NCBI GenBank assembly: GCA_963966185.1
Contig: CAWZYM010000253.1
Span: 248,001-312,000 of the forward strand
Reading direction: 5' to 3'
DNA from: Rhabditoides inermis
Lineage: Eukaryota; Nematoda; Chromadorea; Rhabditida; Rhabditidae
DNA length: 64,000 bases
The notes beneath the pieces were generated by a model. It was given only the letters and a program-made list of their open reading frames with translations, did no database searches and was not told where the DNA came from. Each line of letters opens with the position of its first letter. The stretch's first letter is position 1. Positions 29,329 through 40,582 of this stretch are shown here, piece by piece. Made by a program: the position numbers and the translations under genes.

Positions 29329-31838
29329 TCTTCCTCCCTCTCTCACCCGCTCCCTTGCAGCGCAACGCCTCCATCCGTGTCACCTCCTTCACCACCAAGT
29401 TCGAGCCGGCGCTCGCTCGTTCCTTCGTGCCCTGTTGGGACGAACCGCACTTCAAGGTATTTTAGTGCGCACCTCCGTGGTTCATAATTCATTTTAGTTT
29501 TCTTACAATTATTCAAGACAGCTGAAATGTTATTATTGAAAAATTGAGTAAAACATATTTACATGTGATGTGAAGCGTATCCGACTTATCGTAACTGATT
29601 ACTGATTCGATGGAGGATGCAAACATTGATTATCCGTGAAATAGGACATGAAGCTCATGTCTGTTCAGAAACGTATCTGTTGCGGCATCTCAATCAATCT
29701 CTCTTCAACAGAAAATCACACCGTACAAAAAAACAGCACTGTAGTGCGGATTGTTCGAGGACTTTTTAAACATAGAAAAACGGGGTGATATTCGTAACAA
29801 TTGCAGGCTACGTGGAATGTCTCCGTTCGGCACCAGTCCGATGTTGTTGTCCTCTCGAATTCGGCCGTTATCGAAGACAGACGAAGGAGGAGGATGGGAG
29901 AGGAAGGAGAAGACGACATGGAGCAGGAGAAACGCGCGCTAAAGGACAAGGGAAGGAAGGTCGGTTCGATTTGATCTGTTTATATGTTTAGTAACCACCA
30001 GTTACGTTTCAATGCTCAATGATCTGATTCTTTGTGAGCTTTAAGCAATAACTCGATTTCCCTTGCTTCGTGTTTGCAGCAGAATAATAATACTTAAACG
30101 GTCGTAGTAAAACTGCTGATCACTTCCGAAGCTGGACGTATGCAGAAACTTTTTTTCACAAAACAATCTCTTCAGGCGAGCGTGTCGAAAGATAGGAAAC
30201 CGGGTGTGGTGTGGACACGATTCCACGAGACGCCACCCATGAGCAGCTACCTGCTTGCATTCGCAGTCGGTCAGTCCCCCCCCCCTCTCTCTCCCAACCC
30301 TTTCTCTCCCAGGTGACTTCACCCGTCTGGAGGTCCGTTCCGACCGCGACCTCCCCATCACAGTGTGGACACAGAGGGAAGACTTCCTGGCTGCGAGGTG
30401 GGCTATCACCATTGCACACACCGAGTCGCCCGCACACCGTATGATGTATCTCGTTGAACTGTTTCTCCAAGCAGTTGATCAAAGAAGCATGTCTTACACA
30501 ATAGCATGTTTAATTTTTGAATAACACTGCTTTATTAGTTCCATTGTACAAGGAGCGTCAGAAATGATAGCAGTGAAACGTATCAATCAATCAATCAATC
30601 AATCGGTCGAGCAGTGACAATCGTTCGAGCAGTGAAACGTATGTTTTTTTTTCACTCAACTTTAGGGAGAGGCGTTGCGAGAATGAAGTGAGCGTGCACT
30701 AAATGAAGCAAGAGTGTTTCCTGTAATATTTCATCCTCGGGATCACGTATCACATTTGCCTTTTCAGATTCGCGGCCAACTTTGCCCCTCTCATGTTCGA
30801 CCGGCAGGAGGAACAATTCGAGGTCGGACACATCAGAAAAAAGAATTCACATGTAGTCCTTCACCAACAACATTGCCTTGACTTGCAGGTGCCGTTTCCC
30901 CTGCAGAAGCTGGATCTGGTAGCAGCTCGGGGCTATCCTGTGGGGGGCATGGAGAACTGGGGACTCGTCGTGTTCAGCTACACGAGCCTCCTACTCGACA
31001 CGGCGTATGAAGGTCAGCCAGACAGTCATCTACTCCTTGACAGTGTCCGAGATTGTTATTAGAGAATGCACCCATCTGTCCCATACGTTCTCCGTAAACC
31101 TATCTATTCTTGAGTTTAGCTTTAGAAAGTGAAATGTATATCTCATCAGTTTATAAAATTGATAAATAGTTAGTAATGAGCAATTAAGCTGAGGGTGAAA
31201 CGTATTGTTCTTCGAAGAGTTCCATGAAAATCTTTCAGAATCGCCTAACATGACTGTGGACAAGCTGCACAAGGAATACAGCATCGAGAAGATTGTCTCC
31301 CACGAGATAGCACACCAGTGGTGGGCAAGAATCGATGCACAATTCAGTTTGTACTTGTCTAATCAATTATCATTTATTTTAGAACCGGAAGGCAACTAGG
31401 TACAAAAATTGAAAACTATTTCACTCAGAAATCGAATGTTCCTCTTAGACTGAGAAGGCAACTAGGTAGATTGAAAATTATATGCACGAGTGACGAGTGT
31501 TTGTGGCAGGTTCGGCAACCTGGTGACTATGGCAGACTGGTCGGAGCTGTGGCTCAACGAGGCGTTCGCAACCTACTTCGCATACGATCTCATGCAGGTG
31601 AGGCCCTGTCTTGTTGTCATGTTATCTGCTGATGAGATGAGGTATTCTCTTGATTACTACAACGCTTCCACATTGCGCAGTGGCCGTCAGCTGCCAGTGC
31701 GTAGTAGTAATGAAACGTATAGATTTTGATCGAGTGATTGATGAACACGGAAACGTATGGGATTTTTTTCCAGGACGATCATCCAGTTCTGACAGATGCG
31801 GAGTACTACATGAGGAAGGCGAACCTGGTCAGGCAGCA

Positions 31839-31880
<42 letters not shown>

Positions 31881-34800
31881 AGAAGAGCTCCATTCCAGTC
31901 TGCGAACGAGCGCCCCGCCCTAGTGCGCGCGCTCCACACCGATGGGGAAGTGGAAAGCGCCTTCCACAGCACTCACTTGTACACGAAGGTTGGTTCAAAC
32001 GGGTGGCTACAATCAGGGATATCACAGCTATCTCACAGAAAACCTTTTTAGCATTCACTCATGATTGATCACTCAGTGACTCAGGTAAATTCTCACGCTG
32101 CGTACACAACATTTGACAGTGGTACGCATGTGAAGATGGAGTGAAGAGATGCAACGCAATGTTCACTTGCGTAGATTTCGCCCCAAACGGGTCCCTGCTT
32201 CACGCATCCCTCACATGCGTAAAGAAAAATCGCAGGAGAATTCGTGTACTTGGGTGCGCCCTACTCTTATCCTCGCATCAGCGAGCATGGCTCAGCAGGT
32301 AGCGCGTTAGCGTGATAATCTGGCGAGTTGTAGGTACGCTCACCGGCAAACTATTTTTGTTCTGCAAAATTGAAAAAAAATAGATGAAAACGTCTTTTAT
32401 GATGTTTATTACTATTCTATGACCTGTTTGACAATGATAATCAAAGTTTAGCTGTTTTAAAATTTCCAGTACCGTTTTACCATTGGCCGATGCGCTCACG
32501 CACTCTGTTTTGCGTAGAAGACGAGTGTGCGTGTGCAACGAACACACGCACACTTGGGCCGCTTTTGCGTCCACGCATGCGTAGCATGTGTACGCAGCGT
32601 GGAGAAATATCCGAGTAATAAGGTTCACAAGTAAACCAACTCTACATTGGCTTCAATAAACAGCTTCAAAAAATGTACGCTTTATTACATTGGCGTCTTT
32701 AGTTCACTCAGTAGTATACGACAATGTGCTTGTCTATTTTAATGTCGATGTCTGTACCATCCTCCATACGAGTAGGAGGGATAGTAGGATGTGTACATCA
32801 TCGGTCGCCGCCACACCATCGGAACACCGTAGCCGTAGCCATATCCACCGTAGTCTCCGTAGTACGGCATACCGTAGTACGGCATGCCCCACTGTGCTGG
32901 AATGATGGCTTTTGTAGAGTGACAAGAATCGGTCAACTCACCGGCAACTTGGTCCATTGCAACAGCTATCAAAAAGCAGAAAAGAATGAGTTTCGCAAAC
33001 ATTTTGTTGTGAACTAGTTCGCAAGTTCGTCTATTATATAGCGGTTTCAGAGGAAAGTGGCGCTGGTTAGAAACTTTCCAATTTTGCGACAGAGCGCAGC
33101 AATTTGAGAGGGCGCATACAGCGAGAGTTGCGCAGTAGCTCTTGTGGTCTGCTGGTACTTGTAAAATGAAAAGTAAAATCTATTCTCGGCAAGGTCGCTC
33201 GGGTCGAACCCTCACTTGTGCGCAATCGAGTAATGCGATGTGTGCTGCGTCATGCAAACTACAAATGTGCAAAAAGCAGAGTTTTTTGTTTGGGTTTATT
33301 CATACATATATGTACAGCGTCAAGTTTTTCTTAAACAATAAGTGGTTATTTTTCAAGTTTTTATACGGGTTCGAAAAAGATGGTGTGAAAGTTTTTTCCT
33401 AGCATGTTTTCGTTGCAGGGCTGCGTTCTGGTTCGAATGGCGCGCGACCTGGTTGGAGACATGGACTTTCGAGCCGGCATCAGGAGGTACGCTGGTTTGT
33501 TTATAACTTACAGTTTGTCATCGGTTGCGGCCGTTCATTGGCAACGAGTGCTTTGTACTTTTTCAATCAACAATCACAATCTTATATCCTTATATGCCAT
33601 AGCCATAGAGGCACACAAATACACAAATTGCTTTTTTTCCACACTGAACCATTGATTTATATTTGTTGTGGAACATATAGTGGTTGTCAACTATATCAGA
33701 GCAAGTGATCGGCTAAGCGCGGTAAACAGATGTCTGAAAAATATGAGGCCAGTGAATCAGTGAACAAGCGTATCGTGAACTGGGAGAATACCCCATATTT
33801 GGAAACGTTGATCTATGCTTGCAGATACCTGCGTCGCAATGCATACACAGCAGTGGGGAGGGAGGAACTGTGGGCGGCACTGCCCGCATTCGCGGACCAC
33901 GGAGCAGACAATGCCAGGTGCTTCTTCGAATCTATTCCAATCTCTCGCTCTCTCGCTTCCTTCACTTCTCCTCTCATATTTTCTCTTTTCAGACTGGCTG
34001 AAGTGATGGAGCCCTGGCTAGTGAACGATGGTCTACCGGAGGTCACAGTCACGTTAGTATTCACTTTTCTCTCTCTCTAAAAGACACATTGATCAGAGTT
34101 CGTAACCAGTTCGCTGACTAAGAAATTATGAAATACAATACAGAATTCAGAGTGATTGAAACATGAGGACCAGTTTCGTTAGTGCTTCAAAACACAGGTG
34201 AACAATGTTGACGATCGGTGAAATACGAAAACAAAAAGAGTAATCAGGGACAGCGAATCACGTCTCTCTCGATCTCGTACCATTTGCAGGCGCAACTACG
34301 AGGCGGACACTGTGAGAGTGGGGCAGGCGCGGGCGCGCCACAACAAACACAGGGTATACTTGCACGACAGTCCCGTCGACGAGGAGAAGGAGAAGGAGAA
34401 GTGGACGAGAAGGAGGGAGATCAGGTGAGCAAGCAGCCGTCCGTGCAGTGAACTTGACACCAGCAGCAGGTTGCTGAACGATCACTTCAATGTGAACAGC
34501 GGATTAGCATTTGTTAACGTTTCACATCGAAAAGTACTCTTTGCTGTCGCATAGTGTGTTCGAGAGTGACTCATAACATGGCTGAAGCTGGTTCAGATCT
34601 ATTCCGTCCTCCACGCACGCCCCGTTCGACGGCCGTCGCTTCCGCAGCAAGCAGCGGTCGTCGGAGTTCGACGAAGACATGTTCGACGACCTGTCAACCA
34701 GACAGAAACAGCAGCTGAAGAAGAGGAGACAGCAGCAGAGGAGGCGGAAGGTGCGCTGCACTGCATTGCATTCATTCCTGCATTCATTCTTCGACGGACT

Positions 34801-36235
34801 TGTGCACTTGGCTGTTCGATGAAAGCAATGGCAGCTGAAAATTCGAGTTTCAGCAACATCACCGCCCCGCTTCCTACATCCAACCGAGCGCGGATATCTG
34901 GATAGAAACGAGGAAGGAGGTGAGTGAATCACTATCTATTTCACGTTTAGTCTAATCCATGTGATTGCAGGAGACGCGCAAGTCTCGCAAGGCGCGCGAG
35001 CCGTCCGACCTCTGGTCCGTGCCATTCTCATACATGTTCGGATCGCTCAAGAGCACCGAGGGACAGGTAAGCTTGACACTATGTCTATGCACTACATGAC
35101 CTCACTCTACGAGCGTACAGTGTGCCGAATATAATAGCTGGTGTGATGAGTGATCGGGTGTGCAGTGTGGGGAGTGGATAGACAGTCAGCTAGTGGCTTG
35201 CGGTGGTAGAGCCTGGAGGAACAGATGTCACTCTCTCCCTCATAGAACCTATTCGAGGTGATGCGCCAGTTCTGGCTGCATAACCGATCGCTGTCGTTCG
35301 AGGACGCTGAGCTCACGCCCACCCAACCACTTCTCGCCAATCCCGACTGGGTATATCCATACAGGTACGCGTTTCGATTGATTTGATCATTGATTGATGT
35401 ATTGATTATCTGTTCAGAGTGAACTATGACACGAACAACTGGAAGATGCTGGCGCGGCTTGTAAGTTTTTTTTCCAAATTTACAGTGAACAGATCCGTTC
35501 CATTATTACAGTTTTGCAACCATGGTTTTCGAATTTCAGAAGAAACGTATACGTTGTAACATTGTCGGCAGCGGAATTCGAACATAACTCAAATACTTTG
35601 GACATAACTTTATGAAAGCTGAAGAAAAAAATAGAAATAGATCTTTAAAATGACATATAACGTACATTCGTGAAAGTTTATGCACTTTCGGAAATAAGAC
35701 ATCAGCAGTATCCTAAACAGCACATGTGGTTGTCGTTCAGCTGCACCAGTCTCACGTGGAGATCCCGGCACACAGTCGGATGCAGCTGATAGTCGACTCG
35801 GAGTTCTACCTAGCAGACAGCAACTCGCCCCATCTATACATATACCTGCTGGGGTGAGCCTGTCTTCCTCTCCACTATATTCTATATAGATTTTTTTTCA
35901 TAGTGTTTTCAGTGATTTGAGAAAAAAGTATTGTTGCATGTGCGGAAATACGTCGTATGCATCGAGTTTTGAGGTTTTTTTTGCGGCTTGTTAATGCCAC
36001 TGACTGAGTACGAAATTAAATTGACGCCAAACTGACTATTTTCAAAAGCTCAATGAAACGTATGTATTTTATTTATCAGTGAATACGTGTTTTCGTGCTT
36101 GCAGCTACCTCTCACATGAGACGGATCTGGGAGTGGCTCTTCTCGGACTGGATGCCCTTCACAGACTAGTAGACGCATTCCGGGGGACCAGTATCAACAA
36201 GTGAGTCTCTCTCTCCCTCCCCCCTCTCTCTCTCG

Positions 36236-36274
<39 letters not shown>

Positions 36275-37643
36275 TGTCTCTCTCTCGCTCTCTCGCTCTC
36301 TCCCCCCCTCCTATCTCTCTCTCTTCAATGTCTGTTTAGTGCCCTCCTTCTCTACGTCGCCCCAGTCATCTCGAACATCGACAGTCTCCTGACCGACTCG
36401 CAGTCGGATCCTGAGAGAGCAGCCCTGTGGATGATAGAACCAGCTAGGTGAAGGAATAACATGCAGTTTATTGTTAGTTTAGCGGCATAAAGACGTATTA
36501 TAATTCATATTCTCATATTCTATCATTAACTAGTTTACAAATTAACATTTGCAGGCTGACTCGACTGTACCAGCTTCGCTGCGCCGCCAACCTGCCATCG
36601 TGCGAACAGGAAAAACACGTGAGAAATGAAAATTTCGAAAAACTGTACCGCTACCGATCGATCTTGTACTTTCTGACGCATTCATGGCGTTTGTCGAAAA
36701 AAATAAGAAAGGTGGTGAAACGGTGCTGAATGAAAAAAAATCGCAGTCGTTTTCGTTCAGACAGTCGACTGGCTGGGCGGTCGTCTGGACGCCGACCCAT
36801 TCCAGATGGCCACTGCCGTCTGCCATCAGCTATACAGTCGGGGAGGAGAAAGAGAGGTAGGCGGTGATGAATGCAAGTCAAACATTCTCAATGACGCCGT
36901 AATCAAACGTATTGTGGTTTCAAACGGCATTTGACACGAAGATTATAAAAGTGTACATTTATTAAGTATCTGTTTGAGCACGCGCACCTGCGGAGTCTGT
37001 TGGACTCGCGTGGAGATCAGTGGACGACTAGCATCCAGCTGGGAGGGTGCGCCCGGTCGGCATCCCTCGCAGCACTCACCGCAAGCTACATTGTGAGAAT
37101 GAGGAACGCAGCTATGCTCGTATCTGCACTACAGGTACGCCACGGAAAAGACTCACTCAAAAAGTAGTCGTCTGTATCACTCCCTCTTTCCCCTCTTTTT
37201 AGTGCTGCAGCTGACTGATGGTATGAATCAGGTTCACAGTTCAGACAATACTACTCAAAGCTTTTTTCGTGCAGGCTGTCAGTTTTTCTTTTACATTTCC
37301 GAGCATTTGCGTTTTCGAGATTCTAAACTGGCATGATTACATAACCAGGGAGAAGACCTAACAAGCTCATAGGTTAGATGGGTAGGTAGGAGTCACTTTG
37401 CTGTACAGAGATGTGTCGTCTCATGTTCACATGCATACACATACACATACTATTCATTTGTTCCGGAACACTTATCAGAATATCACCGATGCTTGCTGCA
37501 AACTTGTGTTCTATTTCCGTCATGGTGAATACATTTGCAAACAATGGAAACTCGATTTCAGTCCGACTTCGATCTGCACTATAACTGGGCGTTCCGGTCA
37601 GCTCTGTGGAAAGCCGTCTCCCGGTTATCACTCGGAGAGAGGT

Positions 37644-37694
<51 letters not shown>

Positions 37695-39392
37695 GGGCGG
37701 GGGAGAAAATAGAAAGACTGGCTTTTCAAATGGAAAGACTTTGAAAATGTAGCTTCTGAAAAAATGTGAAGACTGGAAATCTGAGAAGAAAGTGTAACAA
37801 GGTACTTAGTAATGTATTTGATTGCGTCAACACGAATGTATTCGAATAAAAAATTGCTTCCGGCTTCTCAACCCACAATTAATTACTCAATTTCGAGAAA
37901 GAACTCAATAGAAATTATTCCCTCCATTTTTTGCCGTGTTTAAGTATTACAACTTGACGATTCCACAAATAGAAGTATCATAGTTTTAGTATCATATGTC
38001 TGTGGGCTATACACACTTTCTCAAACTCTGCTAGACAATGTGTGAGAGTGAGTCTGGTGTCTGGTGATGCGGCTGGCTTTTTTCGTGGTTTCGGGAACAC
38101 AAAGACGCACTTTTGGAGAGCAATAGTGTTCCATAATACTCACTCATCAGTTACCGCGTGACATAACCAATCACCACTCACCGGTAATTCACCTATCATG
38201 AAATTAGTCAGCAGTGATATTTTTTTCAGGAAAGCCCTGTTCTCGGCAGACCAATCGACTCCCACACACCATGCGGGAATAGTGTTGATACACCAAATAC
38301 GGACAGTCAAGGAGCTGGAATTGGTGAGAGAAGAGGAAGGGAGGGGGGGGGGGGAAGAGGAAAAAAGAAAGCAGAATGTGAATATTGTGAATAGAGAGAA
38401 GTGTGAATTTAGCACATGTCCTTTTAACATGAACGTGTGTATGTTTTGATCATGAATAAGTAGAATCAATTACCTATACATTGTTAAGTAGACATATAAT
38501 ATGTGAGATTGTTACCCTATTTTTAACCAGTCTTATAAAATTCTATTTATAACGTCTAGAAACTAGAAACAAACATGATGCGTCTTCTGGAATATTGCTA
38601 TGCGATATTTGAAATTTGAATAACTGACGTATGCTGAGAGATTAGTGTTTGTCTGTTTATCAGAACTCAAGCTATGTAAAGGTTATTCTCGATAGTATTT
38701 ACTCGTTACAAACTGAAATGGAAGTATTGACCAAATGGCTTCGGCTCTTGGAATCATGTCACAGATGACAATCGTTTTTTTTCTTGTGATTGCTTCAGTA
38801 ACTTTAATTTAAAGTAGTTAATGATAGTACTGTGTACGGACTGTAGTCTTTCAAATCAACCCCTCAACGTTAAAACTCATTCAGCTTTTCAATCGATTGC
38901 TCTCATGGTCATTGTTCTCATAAGTGACTCACTTAATTTTTCTACTAATCTCATGTTCTTATGGATATCACATTTTTTGTGTTTCTTTGAACATGGTTCA
39001 CTGTAAATGTTATTAATGTATTTAATTACTAAATATCAATGATGATGTGTGTCTCTTTTCTATGATTATACTAATGTCATACTATCTAAATCAAACTCCG
39101 CACTTGACAAATCAAATGTACACGTGTTGTAGTATACCGTATTTCTAAACTCCTAAACATGAGTGAAAACAGAAATAAACAAACAAACGCAAACAAAAAG
39201 ACATCAAGTACACGTTAGAGGCTGAAAACCCAACAACGAAGAGTACAAAGGATAATGTTTGAGGTGCGCGGAGTTGTGGATTGGTGGGGCGATCGGATGG
39301 AGAGACATCTGGAGTTCGTGGAGAGACGCGTGAGATGGCAGGAGTCGGTCGCCGACGCGGACCTCAGACGATTCTTCTCCACCCCCCTCTGA
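27038..39392 (+). CDS. M1 family zinc aminopeptidase (aminopeptidase N-like), type II membrane protein
   Basis: Removes N-terminal residues from peptides at the cell surface. Thirty-eight exons in phase give 1236 residues: 27038-27101, 27415-27527, 27612-27659, 27751-28029, 28162-28233, 28278-28364, 28549-28630, 28743-28823, 28977-29064, 29130-29211, 29361-29456, 29807-29959, 30176-30269, 30313-30397, 30768-30822, 30889-31012, 31239-31320, 31510-31597, 31774-31839, 31899-31988, 33419-33486, 33825-33917, 33993-34052, 34290-34424, 34597-34750, 34854-34919, 34971-35066, 35246-35364, 35418-35460, 35741-35853, 36105-36200, 36340-36447, 36555-36618, 36761-36856, 36967-37134, 37562-37641, 38230-38323, 39264-39392. 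Features: membrane anchor at about 46-61, Thr-rich stalk, exopeptidase motif GGMENWG (512-518), zinc site HEIAH (556-560) with Glu579 exactly 18 residues on, and the transition-state Tyr641 in LYTKG. It is longer than usual (about 960) because of the stalk and basic inserts. The 5' start is uncertain (27038 or 27417). Confidence 0.9.
32090..32606. mobile_element. Inverted-repeat element in an aminopeptidase intron, with tRNA-like core
   Basis: The left end (from about 32,090, ACGCTGCGTACACA) is matched in reverse by the right end (to about 32,604, GTGTACGCAGCGTGGAG), and inner GTACGCATGTG and CATGCGTAGC segments also pair. Both sides are rich in ACGC/GCGT words. Inside, 32,286-32,347 resembles a tRNA (GGCTCAGCAGGTAGCGCG, then TGATAATC as in tRNA-Ile anticodon arms) and is followed by an A/T stretch ending TGCAAAATTG. 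It lies in the large intron 31,989-33,418, beside the nested peptide gene. Confidence 0.6.
32681..32686 (-). terminator. Poly(A) signal of the nested peptide gene
   Basis: AATAAA on the minus strand, 53 bp downstream of the stop codon ending at 32,739. Confidence 0.6.
32739..33002 (-). CDS. Secreted Tyr/Gly-rich short peptide (NLP/CNC-like), nested in an aminopeptidase intron
   Basis: A two-exon gene (32942-33002 and 32739-32896 on the minus strand, 45-bp GT-AG intron) encodes 72 residues. A signal peptide (MFAKLILFCFLIAVAMDQVA) is followed by a mature part starting AQWG, with two MPYYG units, a YGGYGYGYG run and a basic tail YRHRH. Nematode NLP-29/31-type epidermal defence peptides also begin QWG after the signal and carry YGGYG repeats; the similarity is compositional, so antimicrobial function is inferred. 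The gene is complete: TATATAA about 32 bp upstream of the ATG and AATAAA about 53 bp past the stop. It lies wholly within intron 31,989-33,418 of the aminopeptidase, antisense to it. Confidence 0.8.
   Translation of the reverse strand: MFAKLILFCFLIAVAMDQVAGELTDSCHSTKAIIPAQWGMPYYGMPYYGDYGGYGYGYGVPMVWRRPMMYTSYYPSYSYGGWYRHRH
33034..33040 (-). promoter_or_regulatory. TATA box of the nested peptide gene
   Basis: TATATAA on the minus strand about 32 bp upstream of the ATG at 33,002, leaving room for only a very short 5' UTR. A strong TATA is typical of highly inducible small secreted-peptide genes. Confidence 0.6.
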
Positions 39393-40551
39393 CACACTTC
39401 ATCAGTCTCCATCTCCCTCAAGAGAAACGGCCATCTCGAAAACACATTTCGCTGCAAAGGGCTAATATACTAAGGATCCCGAGCCCCTTTCTTCTCACAC
39501 TACTCACTCCGAAACAACGCGGGTTCTTTCTCTTTCTGTTTCTCTTTTGCCATTCTCCACTCTCCCTCTTCTTTATCCTTTCTCTTACTCTCTTTATCCA
39601 CTCACTAACCATCACTAGCCTCTCCTTTTTCCCTTTTCCCGCAGATTTGCACATTTGTGGGCACTGTTTACTATGTTCCTTTTGCCACGAAAACTGCAAG
39701 CTGATTTCCTTCCTATTGGCTTTATTGCTGACTAGCTATTTTATTTTGCGTTTGTGCTACATTTGTACAAATTAGGTTGCTGAGAGGTATGTGAATAAAC
39801 CTTGTTGCGTAATGCATGGTTCTGGATTGGATGAAAAGCGGTCTATCGGGCCGTTTCATAAACTGAATAAAAGAGCTATAGAATGCTTCTACCGCCAGTG
39901 ATTCACTGACTTCCTCTTCACAATATATATGTTCCTTCTATTCTCATCATCTATGGGGTAGGGTGCTTGAGGCTGGAGGCCTGAGTGCTTCAAAAGTCAT
40001 CAACATTCGGGCTTGAAATTCAGCACGAACCGGCTCTCTCTCTCTCTCTCTCTCCCTCTCTCTTTCTCTCTCTCTCTCTTGTCTCTTTCTTTGTCTTTTT
40101 TTCTCTCTCTTCGAAAAAATCTCTTTTTGAAAAAAGTGAGCTTTTTCTGTCAATGGCCCACTGTAAACTGTCTGATGTTTCTAAATCATTGGTATCTTTA
40201 TTTATTTTGTTTTATAATAGGCACATCGAACTGCCGCCTGTCACATAGGTGTTTTTTGCAATCACCATTTACATTGTTTCGCAGAATTGCATGCATTTCA
40301 TTCTACCATTCATTCTACCATTCCCACTATTTGTGATTATCTCAATTGTGCTCGTGCGCTGAAACGCGGTCGTCAAGCAACCTTTTTCTGAGTCCAATGG
40401 ATGCAACTATGAATGGCATACACTCGCTTTCTTGTCTAAGTACTAAGTTTTTTTTTGTGAATTCTCACAAAAAGACACTACAGGAGATAATGAAATGAGA
40501 AACACCTTATGAAACCTGAGAAAAAAATGGATTATGAATGATGCGAACACG
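39393..40551. other. Spacer between convergent aminopeptidase and collagen genes
   Basis: The plus strand has AATAAA at about 39,793 and 39,866, suitable for the aminopeptidase 3' end. A CT-rich tract lies at about 40,034-40,080. No exon is supported. Confidence 0.5.
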
Positions 40552-40557
40552 TTTATT
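40552..40557 (-). terminator. Poly(A) signal of the collagen gene
   Basis: AATAAA on the minus strand, 26 bp downstream of the collagen stop codon. Confidence 0.75.
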
Positions 40558-40582
40558 GCACTTGTGTTGTTGAGTGAGGCGT

